64,000 nt of DNA from assembly GCA_948567375.1 (NCBI GenBank), contig OX419755.1, positions 8,685,001 to 8,749,000 on the forward strand, in the 5' to 3' direction. Positions 11,834 through 23,319 of this stretch are shown here, piece by piece (position 1 is the first letter of the stretch; every line of letters starts with the position of its first letter). Source of the stretch: Lunularia cruciata. Lineage: Eukaryota; Streptophyta; Marchantiopsida; Lunulariales; Lunulariaceae. The notes under the pieces were generated by a model. That model saw nothing but the letters and a program-made list of their open reading frames with translations. It did not search any database and was not told the DNA's origin. A program made the position numbers and the translations under genes.

Positions 11834-12525
11834 TGTAACACCCATTTGTGCATGTGTGTGGTATTGTGATATTTAGCTTGGTATTACAAGTACTTAAGAG
11901 ATATTATTTATATAGAGATAAAGGATGGTTCTATATTAGTCATGGTTTGATAAAGTTAGTCATAGCTAAGATAGAGGGGACTTTACTTTAGAGGAAGTAG
12001 AAAAGATGAGCACCACTATTTTGGATTTTAGTGTATTGACTTGGTATTATTCCTAGGTGTTTGGCTTTGAGGAAAGAGTTGAGAACTCTTGGGCCCGCAA
12101 GCCTTTTTGTTTTGGATTCTTCTTTAGTCCAAGGATAGCCCATGTGAAGGAATCCTTGACTTAGTGGTTGGGTCAAGATAAGACCACATGCTTAGGGGAA
12201 TATGCCCATGTGAATGGATATTCATTTCTACTTTTTGACTTTACTTGACTTTTAGTCTAGTAACTTGAGTTACTACGGTAATTAGTAACTTTGGTATGTA
12301 ACTATTTTACAAGTATATAAACAAGGGGTGAGGAAGTACTCATCATCCTTTCATTTGCAACTATCTCTCTCTCATTGAGTTCTCTAGTGAGCAATATCTT
12401 GAGTCTTGGAGTGTTAGCCTTGGAGGAATATGATGGAGTTCGGGTTCCTCGCCTTCTTAGTCCATAGTGCGCTACCATAATAGCCATCAGAGTTTCATCC
12501 TGAGTGAGAGACAGGCCGGCTCACA
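11834..12525 (+). repeat. 3' LTR of element A (692 bp)
   Basis: Complete LTR from TGTAACACCC to CTCACA, followed by the AGTC duplication. It contains the TATA box TATATAA at 12314-12320. It provides the 692-bp reference length for the family. Confidence 0.95.
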
Positions 12526-12990
12526 AGTCAGTGAAAAAAAAATGTATCGCTTTCTTGTGACTCGGGTCACTAGTTGAATGGGACCCACAAAATCAATTCC
12601 CCATTTCTCAAATGGGGCCAAAGGCAAAATTGGTCTCAAAGGCCATTGAGAAGTAGCTATTGGCTTCTCCATTCTTTGACAAGCATCACAACCTCGGATA
12701 TGAGCATGCGTGTCTTTGTACATCGTAGGCCACCAATACCCTGCCAAAGGAATCTTCTTTACAGTATTCTTCAGAGCATAGTGTCCTCCCGATGCTTCAG
12801 AGTGTAAAGATTCAATCACTCTTCCTACTTTGTATGACTCCAAGCATCACCAAAGTACTTTGTCTTCACCCATCTTGAATAGACTGCCGTGTTTGAGCTG
12901 GTACAGCCCCATTTTGAGAAAGACTGCCCTTTGCTCCAGGTCCATCCCTTCAGGACAATGGAGAGTATGCACATAATGATATTTTGTTGC
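12526..12990 (-). pseudogene. Element B integrase, N-terminal half
   Basis: The minus-strand frame 12487-12843 encodes the end of the HHCC zinc domain (CDACQRMEKP) and the start of the DDE core (FEKWGIDFVGP) before element A cuts in at 12529. A stop interrupts the frame just upstream of 12843. It matches E at 56800-57120. Confidence 0.8.
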
Positions 12991-13049
12991 ATACCTCGTA
13001 CTTTGCATTGCTGTTAATTGATATTACTCTTTGTCAGGGAACCGATCGT

Positions 13050-13496
13050 CAATTTCCCACTCTTGGTCTTGAGTTTCTAACCTGGACAAGAAGTCCGCAT
13101 TTGAATGCAAAGCTTCCTTCCTTACTTGTACAGTATATGTGAATTCTTGTAACAACAAGATCCATCTTGCAATTCACCAGGACAAATCTACCTTCTTGAC
13201 CAAATGTTGCAATGCGTAATGGTCAACATAGAAGACAAACTTGTATCCCACCAGGTAGTGGTAAAATTTCTTGCAGGCATACACTATCCCGAGTGCTTCT
13301 CTTTCAGTTGCCGAATAGTTCTTTTTAGAAATTGAAAGTTGTCGGTTGGCATAATACACCGGGTAGTCCTTCTTCTTCTTGTCCTTCTGACTAAAGACAA
13401 CCCCGATGGCCATGTACAAAGTGTCCACATATACATGAAAAGGGACATCCCAATTTGGGCCCTCATAACTAGTGCTTCAACCAGTTTCTTCTTCAA
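13050..13496 (-). pseudogene. Element B RNase H
   Basis: The minus-strand frame 13174-13428 carries YPVYYANRQLS, NYSATEREALGIVYACKKF and FYVDHYALQHLV, typical of gypsy RNase H. It continues upstream of 13174 on the minus strand as HSNADFLSRL after a stop. The adjacent frame at 13284-13496 shows the local frame damage. Confidence 0.8.
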
Positions 13497-13499
13497 TAC

Positions 13500-14400
13500 C
13501 TAGAAAGCTTCTTCTTGATTTGCTTCCCACAGATAGTCTTCGGATTTCTTTAGAAGTTTTGTAAGGGGTGCAACAAGCACCGCATAATTTGACACAAAGC
13601 CTCTATAGTATTTGACATGTCCCAAGAAGGCTCTCAGCTCCCGGATATTCCTTGAGGATTCCAAAGCTGCAATTACTTTAACCTTCTCGACATCAACTTC
13701 AATGCCTCGGCTTGACACCCGATGCCCCAGAAGAATCCCCTCCTTCATTGTGAAGAAGCATTTCTCCGAGTGTAATGACAAGCCGGCAAAACAACACCTT
13801 TCAAAAGTTTGGTGAAGGTAATCCAAATGTACATCTCTTTGCCCAAACACACAAAAATCATCAATGAAGACTTCCATAAATTTGCACAGGAAATCTTTGA
13901 AGATTGAATTCATCATCCGCTGGAAAGTAGTGGGAGCATTAAACAACCCAAAGGGCATTTGATTGTAAGCAAAAGTGCCCCAATTGGTTGTGAATGTAGT
14001 TTTATCCTTGTCCTCTTCTCGAATGGATACTTGATTGTACCCTACAAATCCATCAAGAAAGCTATAACAAGGGTGACCAGCTACTTGATCTAGAATTGTA
14101 TCGGTAAAAGGCAAGGGATGATGATCCTTCCTTGTGACAGTGTTCAACTTATGGAAGTCTTGGCGCACTTGGATCTTCCCTATTTTCTTCTTTGGGACAA
14201 TGACAATGGGGGAGACCCATTCACTGCTTAAGACAAGGAAGATGATTTTGGCCCCTAAGTACTTGTCAATTTCATCTTTCACCAAAAGTGAGTACTTTGG
14301 GTTCAGGCGGTATTGTCTCTGCCAAACCAGAACCCCACCTTCAACCAGATTAATCCAGTGTTCTCCAAATTCTTGTGGAATACCTGCATTTGATCAATAG
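13500..14400 (-). pseudogene. Element B reverse transcriptase
   Basis: Open frame 14285-13500 (261 aa) encodes most of the RT: SPIVIVPKKKIGKIQVRQDF, HPLPFTDTILDQVAGHPCYS, MPFGLFNAPTTFQRMM and the active site F-I-D-D-F-C. It also holds the connection region with SRGIEVD and FLGHVKYYRGF. The frame is intact internally but separated by stops from protease and RNase H. It is closely similar to E at 57761-58640. Confidence 0.88.
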
Positions 14401-15240
14401 ACCAGGCAAATACATCCTGGAATTCTATGAACAGGGTAGTGTATCCTGCCAACTCCTCCGAAGTGACTGTCTTCAAAATTTTTAAAATTTTCCCTTCAAT
14501 CAAGACAACATCTTGATAGTCATCGGGGTTGATGACTCCTTCAACGTGAATTACTCGTCTTAACCCAAGGTGAGCTGCCATCAAACCCCCATCCTCCAAG
14601 TCAGGTTCACCTAAGGTGAGGTCATATGGATCTTTGTCTTTGACATCCACCTCGTAGCATTCCAAGTAGTTAACTTGGACTTTGTCTTTGGATTTGTCTG
14701 AGGACAAAGATGACGAGTCTTTGGTTTCGTCCTCCTCTTTTGACGAACTCATTTCCCCGAGATGGGGAACTTTTGTCCAACTCACAATCACTAGCTTCTG
14801 ATCTTTGGACGAAATGTCCTTAAATTGTAATTTCTGCTAATGCCAATCCACCACAACTTGGGCACTGTACAACCAAGGTCTTCTGATCAACAAAGGGTAA
14901 CCAGTCTTTGTCATTGGTTGCAACACAATGTAATTCAACTTGAAGGGCAACCCTCCAATGATTGTGGTTATGTTTGATAGCATGCCCAAAGGCCGTCTCT
15001 TGGTTTGGTCTACAAAATTCAAAACTGGGGGTGTTGGCTCAAACGTATGATACCCCAGTCAATTTGCAGTATCCTTGGTCATGACATTCACACCGGAACC
15101 CAAATCAATGGGTATCAATGTGATCATGCACCTTGCAATCTCCGCGTCAACCTTGGGAGATCCCAGATTTTCTTGTTCAATACGATAGATAGCGGGCAGG
15201 TCCTTCTTTGACATCGACCTCACCTTCTTAAGGGCCGAAT
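14303..15240 (-). pseudogene. Element B protease region and linker
   Basis: Around 15040-15110 the minus strand encodes IPIDLGSGVNVM, the aspartyl protease active-site region. It is followed by MLSNITTIIGGLPFKLNYIV and RRPWLYSAQVVVDWH (14837-15022), then an acidic linker (14303-14791). Several stops and frame changes are present. The homologous part of E (58810-59472) is one open frame. Confidence 0.75.
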
Positions 15241-15244
15241 TTAG

Positions 15245-16564
15245 CTACTTCTTGTACAGCTTATTGTCTTCCCACAATTGCTTGAATGTAACGTTGGCAT
15301 TTGTGGCTGCCAAATCCGCTACAATATTATATTGGGGTACTCCTCCCAATTTGACCATCTTTGCCTTCGGCTTCGAGTTCAAAGTCTCTCCATGTTCCAT
15401 TTTGACTTCGGGACGTTTTAAAATGGTGACAGGATTGCTAGTGGCCTTAACCTGAGGTTCCTTGGATTGGCCCACCTTGGCTTGGATTAGACTCTTTACT
15501 TCAGATCGGATGTCTGCCGGAAAATCTGGAGGCTTTGTCTTTGTCTCCTCCTCCAAACTCAGTTCACGAGTTCTGAGTAGTACCTCCTTAAGTTCTTTTT
15601 GCAAGGCTTTAGCTTTGGCTTTCAAGAGGATCTTTTCCTCCTTGGTAGAAAGAATTGCCTTTGGGCGCAGTCTTTTTGCCTTTCTGGAAGATGACAAGGT
15701 TATACTCAATTCTTTGGGATCACGCTTCTTCTTACTTACGTATGTCTCAACCTTCAAAATTTCAAGGTCCGGCCATTCCCCTTCCGAGGCCAGACTGCCT
15801 TCCTAAGGTCTCTCCTCCTCAAGCGTGATGCAATTTACATTAGTATCCCCCTTTGCCTGAATCGCTGCAAGCTCAGCGGGGGTCTATACATATTTTACAG
15901 GCGGCTTTGGGTTTGGTGGGTGAGGGCATTGGTTGCCCGTATGGCCCGATCCTTTGCAATTTCTGCATAGGGGAACGTACCCAATTTGCCTTCTTGGCTC
16001 CGGACAGTTTGGAGACCAATGTCCCATTGAGCCACAATTGTAATAGGCTCCAAGTGCAACATTTTGAGGTCAATTTTGGTTGCTCATTGGTGGTCTTTGT
16101 GGAGGAGCATTGGGGTTATACTCCCTTGGTCCAAACCTTGGACCTTGATACGATGTGCTTGCTTGAGGCTGTACCTCTTGTGTTTGGTACACGGCTTCTT
16201 CTTCCTCGTCTTGGTTCCATCCCAAAACCCAATCAATCTGCTGCACCGAGAATGCATTATGAGTATTGCATTCCGTGTTTGCATCGCCCGACTTGCCACA
16301 TGTGGTGCACCATACATTTGATCTGCCAAATGCTGGGGCCTTCCTTCTATCTTTAGCCCCAATCATCTAGATCTTAAAATCCAAAAACTCCTTGATGAGG
16401 GCATCGAGCTTGGTATCCAACTTATGTACACTCTTTGCTGGAGGAGTCACTGGTTTTTTACCTCCACGTCTTCTTACTTGTCTTGGCTTTGATTCTTCTT
16501 CAGATTGCGAAGAAGAGCTCAAAGATGTGGAGGATTCCTCCAAAGAAGGGGATGTATTGTGCAA
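15245..16564 (-). pseudogene. Element B gag C-terminal part and gag-PR linker
   Basis: Minus-strand frames 16367-16564 (Ser-rich, basic), 16070-16366 and 15245-15757 (Lys/Glu-rich). A degenerate zinc knuckle CTTCGKSGDANTEC at about 16300 has lost its histidine. The frames are shifted relative to each other, so this is decayed. The role would be RNA binding by nucleocapsid. Confidence 0.6.
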
Positions 16565-16606
16565 AGCTCTCCTTCTAGGCTTCTTGCCTTTCTTCTCCCA
16601 ATTTCT

Positions 16607-17620
16607 CTAGTTGCCGGGAGAGTGAGAGTGGGCCGCCTCGTAACGGGCAACATGTTTGAGTACCTTGTCAAGGGAAGTTACATTCCTCTCCCTTGCAAAG
16701 ATTTGAATCTCTGGTGAAAGTCCTCCTAAGAACCAGGTAATGGCTTGGGCATCGGAGTAACCCACCACCCCCAATTGCTTTGGAACTTGGTTCAAAAGTG
16801 CCATGAACCGCTCAGAGTAGTCTCTCAACTTCTCCTTCTTGCCTCGGTCTAAATCGTTGAGTGCCGCAAAGACACCCATGTCATAGTCAACCTCTTGGAA
16901 TTGTTCCAAGAAGTTGTTTCTCAAGTCCGCCCAGTCTGCCGGTACAAACCCCTTATGGGTCACATGGGTGTACCAGCTCTGAGCTTTCTTTTGGAGCAGA
17001 CTTGGGAAAATTTGCAGTCGATCCACTGAGTCATGCTCCTTATTAGCAAAGGAGATGACTTTGAATTCTTTGATGAATTCATCGGGGTCTTTGTCTTGTT
17101 GTGTCCCCTTATACTTCTGATAGGCGTGTTGGGTGACAAGCAACAAAGTCATTATTTGATGGCCTGGGATCGGCTAGGGTAGAGTTGAACTTGACGGAAC
17201 CAAGGAATTGGCTGGAATTGATGCCGTGTTGTCAGCCCAAGGATTCCAATTTGTCAAATTCAAGGTAGGGTCTTCTTTGACAATTTTTGCTACCAGGGTG
17301 TCTACTTCAACCCAATTGGAAGATTTAGGATCAACACCTTTGATGTGTTCTTCAAAATTCCTTCAGGACAACCGAGGAATTGTTTGTAGAAGATGCTGAC
17401 ACTCTTCTTCCGTGAGTGTCCGTGCTGTCTTTTCTCGAACAAAGTTCTTTAAGGACGTGACTTCCTTTACAGCTCTAGGGGAAGTCGGTGTACAAGGCCG
17501 TAATGCATATGTTTGGCCACTCAAGTCTTTCTTCTTTTTGGACAAAGAGGGGGATGCAAAGTAGCCTTGCCAACCGCCTTCGCATTTCTTGTGGTCAAGT
17601 TCTCGCAGGGCTTCTTGCAC
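16607..17620 (-). pseudogene. Element B gag capsid domain
   Basis: The frame 17152-16607 (181 aa) has a retrotransposon gag domain: DPDEFIKEF, AQSWYTHV, NNFLEQFQEVDYD and LRDYSERFMALLNQVP. An upstream frame (17363-17620) supplies the N-terminal part after a frame break. It would form the cytoplasmic virus-like particle. Confidence 0.8.
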
Positions 17621-17821
17621 TTAGTGAAGGAGTTGAAAGTCCAACGCCTCTTGTTTGGTTTCATCAAAAGTAGATGGGACTTTCAGACGTTCGTCTTCTT
17701 CACGCTGCATTGCTCGTCTTCAAACTCTCTCTTCCCATTGTTCTCTTGATGTAGACATTCATATTGCTTTGATACCCATTTTCAAATTTGGCTTTGTATT
17801 CTTCCACTTCCGAGATTTGTA

Positions 17822-17839
17822 TCCCCAACAGCGGTGCCA
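17822..17839 (-). promoter_or_regulatory. Primer binding site of element B
   Basis: The minus strand reads TGGCACCGCTGTTGGGGA, 7 nt inside the 5' LTR. It matches the tRNA-Asp-type site used by many Tat/Athila elements at about 14 of 18 positions by my count. Confidence 0.6.
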
Positions 17840-17846
17840 AAAATCA

Positions 17847-20800
17847 TGTGACAACCCGGCAAATATCACTTTTGCGGTAATCGGGTAAGTAAAATTTGTT
17901 CCCACAAAGATACTAGTCAAAATTGGTCAAATACAACGTCAAATAGTAACAATGTAGTTCTTCTTGATTGCGTCTTTAATCTCTCAGGTAGAAACCACAC
18001 CCAGAAGAGAGTAACAAGCATTGATTCTCAGTCTTGTCACAAATTCACACACCTTAATCACAACTTCTTCAACTCTTTCCAAACAATCTTGATTGTGATG
18101 ATTCAAGCTCTCCCAAAAATGGCACTTCACTGCAAAATGACTTTGCCTCAAAATTGTGTTCCACCCCTCCACTGAAGGCATAACTTCCTTGATCAAAATT
18201 GCTTCACATCAACACTACGCTGCACTCACAAATGCAGAATACTACCAACACTACAATTCCTCTCAGATTTGTCAAGGCATTGCTTTGATTGCACTTCACT
18301 CAGGATCAAACACATAGAATGAAGATCAACGCTGTGGAATCCAACATCCAACAAGCACACATACTTGCACTTTGAAATTCTCCCAACACTCACAAACATA
18401 GACACAAAGTTGATACTCGGAATCAAGCTCAAGCGACGAGCACTACTTCACAGCACTTCAATTTATCTATTCTCAGAATTATGAGCACTGAACAAGATAA
18501 GACTTCGAATGCCACTCTTAAGTAGTGAAGTAATTGACAGTTATCTTCCTAATGCACCTCTTCCTAACAACTCTACAAACCTACAGATCTGAAATGACAA
18601 TGCACCTCTTCATATCTGCCTATTCAAATCTCAAATCGGTTACTAATCCGATCCGATGTCTACTTCTCCTTTGTCTTTCAAACCCAAACCTAAAGTAACT
18701 TTACTTCCTATTGCTCTGTCCTCGGGTTTCACAATTCCTACCTCTTCTACCAGATCTAACAGTTCTCTTTCTTGATCTGACATTTCACTAGTGGGTAATC
18801 TTTCTCACTCCTTATCTTCTGATCCACTCTTCTCTAATGTCTCCAATGGTAACTCCAAAGACATCTGCACTCCTACATCATCTACTTCGGATTTTGCTTT
18901 AACATCTTTCCGAAGTTTATCTATCTCCAGCTTTACCAAATCTAATCTAATCATGATATTATCTTCTACTTCTAATATTTTCCTATCTACACGAGTTTTG
19001 AGACTAATTATCAAAGCATTCAAGTCTATGTCCTTTGCATGTCTCCTCCTTGTCTCTTGCACCAACACCTTCAACTCGTGCAACCTTGTCTCTTCAATAT
19101 GAACACTGGCCTCTATACTTAGCATTGCATTCATCCTGATTATGATCTCCTTCAATAGCTCCAATTTCATCTTCCTTTCACGCTCTTGATCTGCAAGCCA
19201 ATCTTCCCTGTACATTGCCAATTCTACCTCAAACTTGGCTTTCACCGTTTCCTTCTCCTTCTCCTTCTGTACAACCTTCTCTTCTTGATTACAAAGTAAC
19301 TCTTGTAATCTCTCTTCTTCCCTATATCTCACTGTCAACTCCCGTTGCCACAATTGCTTCTTCTCTTCTACACTCTCCATCACTCTATTGAGCTCTTGTT
19401 CCTTCTCTACTACCCTCGCCATAGCATGGATAATTTCTAGCCAGCAAACTGTTGCTTCAAGATTTCATACTCAACTACTTGTCTTTCCCTTGCTATGTCA
19501 CTCTTCTGCACAAGTTTCTCTTGATACCTTGCTTCCCTCTTCAAGTTCTCAATCACTTGACTCTGCACTACTGCATCTACTCATAGTACTTCCCTTTCCT
19601 CCTCACCTTGGATTATACTCTTCTTCAACTCCGAGTTCTCTTCTTCCAATCTTGCTAATACCTGCAACACAGTCTTCACCTCCGGACACTTTGACTGCAT
19701 CTCCCTCTTCTTGTGCTCTAGCTTCACTAACAATGGGCACACAACTTCTAGCAGGATCTCCACTCCATCACTCGCAACTACTTCAACCTACGGAGTGATC
19801 TCCTTCTTTACCTCCTCTTCTCCCGATACTCACCTTCTTCTCTGCAGTCGTCGTATCGGAATAGACGGTTCACTTCCCAAACTAGCATTCTCCTCTTCCC
19901 TTGCCTTGCTCGGACCCACTTCCCACTTTGCCTAGCGCCTCGACCAAACTCCCCTCTGAATCGTAATCTTCTTCTCCTCCGGCTCGGGTACCTTGTCCTC
20001 CAACTTTGCGTTATTCTCTTCCTCGAGCTCCACCCAAACTTCTTCTTCTTTTGCAGGTACCGATGTCATCTCCCCACCTTCATCGCTATCCCTACTAGTA
20101 TCTTCACTTTGTAGCGTGAGCTCAGGTTCTTCCTCATGTTCCGAGTCTTTGGACTTGCACTCGGCTTTACCCTCAGAGTCTTCTTCCAATGACGCGATTA
20201 CCACCATACCTTTCCTTGGGTTTCCTCTCCTGGTCTTCCGAGGTCTCGTCTTCTCTACGGCTTTGCCTTCTCTTTGTCGACTCTGCTTCTTTGACTTTAG
20301 AGTACTTACTTCTACCTGCACACTCTTCCCCGCCTACACGTAGTACTCATCACTACTTCAGATTTGAAGAATAAACTGTTGCTCCTCCGCGTCAACTTCC
20401 TTTCTCAAGTTGGGATGAAAGTGAGACATCATTTTGCTGCACTCCGCCGCATTGAGCAAATTCAACCCAAGGTAGAAATGTGTTGCACGATGTAGTGTGG
20501 AGGTGACTTATCCCGCAAATTCCACACCATGTGCCTCGTTCTCCCATGGAAGCACCTCGCCCAATTGATGGGTTCTCCTGCAAACATCTTATGGAAGAAC
20601 ACCCCTTGGTGTTTCATCACATAAGTCATTCTTTCCGGCTTTAGGATTGCCATGAGAGCACTCATGACCCCCTCTTGACCGGATCTTTGTTACTCTCTAC
20701 TTTATACCCATTCTTCATCCTCTTCAAAGAGAAGGCATCCCTCACTTCTTGGGTTTCTTCGGCTACCTCACCCTTCTCCAAGGAAGTGGCACCCTGCTCT

Positions 20801-21592
20801 GCACCTACCTCTCTTCCGAGTACCAATCTCCAATCCGACTCTGTCCAGCAAGCCAGATTTCCTCTCTTCTCCTCTTCTTCGGGGCCATCGAGACACTTAC
20901 TCTTGATTATCTTGGTCATGAATCCTCAAAAACTCACGTTCCAGTTCCACGCCAAGAATGTGATCCAAAGTCGGCTCAAGACTTCAATTCTTGCTATAAC
21001 TTCTAACCTCCGAATTGCATGATTTCTCATTGCAAATTCAAAGTTCTTCTTTCCTCCTCCCATCTTTCTTGCTTCCTCATTGTCTCTTGGGTTAACTCTC
21101 TTGAATTATCCTCTACACACTAGCACATCTTCAACTCTACTTCCCTTCTTCCGATCTCCTACAGGACGACTCCTCAATGGCAAAGGAAAATTGCTCAACA
21201 TTGCTTCATTGTTAGCCCAATTTTTAAAAATTTGTGCCTTCTTTGTCTCTCTTCAATTCAAGTTTCTACTAATCACACCTCTTGCATGCGCCTGTCATTG
21301 TCAAGTGTACTTCACGCATATGACCGCCGGTTTTTGAATGGTCCCTTCTTGAATTTCTCACCCCGAAGAAAAGTTGTTACACTATCTTTGCCTCGGGTTG
21401 AGCTCCCCCCGATACGAAGACTTCTTACTTCGGGTTGTATGCTGACAAGGCAAGTCCGAGTACTTTGCCTTATGACCCAAAGCCATGCTACCTTGGGTTT
21501 CATCCCGAAGACTCTTTTCTTTGCCTTCTTTGGCCATACAGGCACAATCCGACTTCTCTATTTCAAAAAAAACAAAAAATGTGGGTACCACA
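17847..21592 (-). repeat. 5' LTR of element B (3,746 bp)
   Basis: Matches 140-3920 and is followed at 21593-21597 by the CCCTT duplication. The LTRs differ by many point changes and small indels, so B is not very recent. It carries the same U3 ORF. Confidence 0.9.
18805..21190 (-). pseudogene. LTR-encoded long ORF, right B copy (broken)
   Basis: Homologue of 936-3507. The C-terminal 205-codon frame (19422-18805) is open and strongly coiled-coil (MARVVEKEQELNRVM..., many Glu/Lys/Leu heptads), continuing into LELPLETLEKSGSEDKE. A 129-codon acidic/basic segment lies at 19932-20321. The globular N-terminal part (20392-20919 and upstream) is in several frames. Function unknown. Confidence 0.6.
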
Positions 21593-21597
21593 CCCTT

Positions 21598-22919
21598 CAC
21601 TTTGAAATCTTCCTCTTTCTCTCTCTCCAATTACATCCTTCATAGGCCCTTCCCAAACCCCTCTTTCTCTTGAAGGTTTCCTCCCTTGCAGAGCCTCGTC
21701 TCCTTTGATAATTTCTTCTGTCCCTCTATGTTCTTGTCCAGACCTTTAGTGTCTCCTTCAAGAAAATCTCCCTTGCCTGCCATGTCCCAAACCCCTCTCT
21801 TTTGTCTCCTATCAGACTCTACTTTTTAAAACCCTTACACAAGCCAACCCTTCCTTTGATTGTTCTCTCCTACTACACTTCACTCTCAAAAATCCCTTTA
21901 CAGGCCAGTCTTCAAACCATAAACATCATTCTCCTGTTCAGGCCTCCTCTCATAATCCAAAATCTCTTTCCTATCCGACAAGATCAGGCCTTCACTCCAA
22001 GCATAAGACATCATTCTCCTTCTTGTTCAGACCAGATCAGCCTTCCCTCTAGTTTGCTTCCCCTGCAGTTCAAAACCATCTCATTTGATTGCTCTCCCCT
22101 CTCTCCAAGCAGCCCCAAGCTACTCCTCATTCCCATGAATTCTTTGCCTCTCCCAACCTATCTCATCCCTTTGATATCTCTCCCTCAAACTCCTCCCTAT
22201 CCTCCACTGTCCAACCTAAACCTCCCTTTGAGAAAACCAAAAAATAAATAAATAAAAACCCCTTACTCCTCTTTCCTTGTCCAAACAGGCTTTTTCTCCC
22301 TGCTATTTGTTTGCTTTCCTCTCAAAACCCAAAAACCCTCTCTTCCTCTTTCCACATGCACTTTCTTTGGGAATTTTTCCAGCCAGCCTTTTTGTCCTAC
22401 CTTGCTCCTTCGAGAAAAAGATCTCCTTCTAATTCTGCTAGGCCTCTTCTCTTTTCTCCTTGAAAAATTCCCCTCTACAATGCCCATCCTTTAAATCCTA
22501 AACCCTCTTTTCTCACATTCCTCTACAAACTTCTCCTTGAAGACCCCAAACTTCTCCTATTCAGCCTTCAACTCATGTAACACATAAACTCTTGAGTTTT
22601 CAACATCCCAAAGAGCTCTTGAGGTTATGTCACATAAGAGAAACACTTGAGCTTATGTACCATAGGAGAAACACCTTGAGCTTATGTAACACTCAAATAA
22701 GTCCCAAGTTTATAGCAGCATAAAACAACCTCTGACAAATGACAAACAATACTCCGGAGATGCAATAACATAAAATGCCAAGTTCATTGTAACATAAGAA
22801 GAAAAAAATCTCTCGTACTGAATAGCACCAATGGTATGCATGGATTATTTTCCTGATGACATCCACCCCCGCCAATCTTGTGCAACCTCTAGTCTGCACC
22901 ATCAAAGTTCTAGGTGATC
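21598..22919. other. Pyrimidine-rich non-coding flank
   Basis: Strongly CT-biased plus strand from 21598 to about 22560, with loosely repeated strings such as CCTTTGAT and CTCTCC. It continues the flank seen at 1-139. No credible coding potential. It may be the remains of another LTR, but I see no ends. Confidence 0.5.
22613..22695. repeat. Degenerate ~29-bp tandem repeat
   Basis: About three imperfect units built on CTTGAGCTTATGT followed by GAGAAACAC. Short and decayed. Confidence 0.45.
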
Positions 22920-23319
22920 TGTGAGCCGGCCTGTCTCTCACTCAGGATGAACCTCTGATGGCTATTATGGTAGCGCACCATGGACTAAGATGGCAAGGAC
23001 CCCAACTCCATCATACTCCTCCAAGGCTAACACTCCAAGACTCAAGACATTGCTCACTAGAGAACTCAATGAGAGAGAGATAGTTGCAAATGAAAGGATG
23101 ATAGTACCTCCTCATCCCTTGTTTATATACTTGTGAAATAGTTACGCACCAAAGTTACTAATTACCGTAGTAACTCAAGTTACTAGACTAAAAGTCAAGT
23201 AAAGTCAAAAAGTAGAAAGGAATATCCATTCACATGGGCATATTCCCCTAAGCATGTGGTCTTATCTTGACCCAACCACTAAGTCAAGGATTCCTTCACA
23301 TGGGCTATCCTTGGACTAT
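22920..23319 (-). repeat. Truncated A-family LTR
   Basis: Begins with the normal reverse LTR end TGTGAGCCGG and matches other copies for about 400 bp. It stops after CCTTGGACTA and abuts B-type LTR sequence. The missing 290 bp is not found nearby, so this is a deletion junction. Confidence 0.85.

Larger units (their letters stand above)
4768..12525 (+). mobile_element. Element A: full-length Ty3/gypsy retrotransposon (692-bp LTRs)
   Basis: 5' LTR 4768-6155 (split by a solo LTR), internal region 6156-11833, 3' LTR 11834-12525. The 4-bp direct repeat AGTC flanks it (4764-4767 and 12526-12529), and removing A rejoins the B integrase sequence. Domain order is gag, protease, RT, RNase H, integrase, originally one frame judging from related copies D and F. 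A is dead: frameshifts near 7500, 7890 and 9190, a stop at 8955-8957, a stop at 11147-11149, and the catalytic integrase Glu changed to Gln at 11210-11212. It also lacks about 770 bp of leader that D has. Confidence 0.93.
140..21592 (-). mobile_element. Element B: full-length Ty3/gypsy retrotransposon with very long LTRs
   Basis: Two LTRs of about 3.75 kb (140-3920 and 17847-21592) flank a minus-strand gag-PR-RT-RNase H-integrase region. The element is bounded by the 5-bp duplication CCCTT at 135-139 and 21593-21597, so both ends are genuine. Element A (4768-12525) sits inside the integrase. Without A and its 4-bp duplication, B is about 13.7 kb. The RT has an F-I-D-D active site and, with the tRNA-Asp-like primer site, points to the non-chromoviral (Tat/Athila-like) side of plant gypsy. 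The lineage is inferred from motifs only. Coding regions are broken by several frameshifts and stops. Confidence 0.9.

Noticed and set aside
21802-22251. 149-codon plus-strand ORF in the pyrimidine-rich flank.
   Set aside because: Low-complexity Pro/Leu/Ser translation of a CT-rich tract, with no motif and no support from repeats elsewhere.
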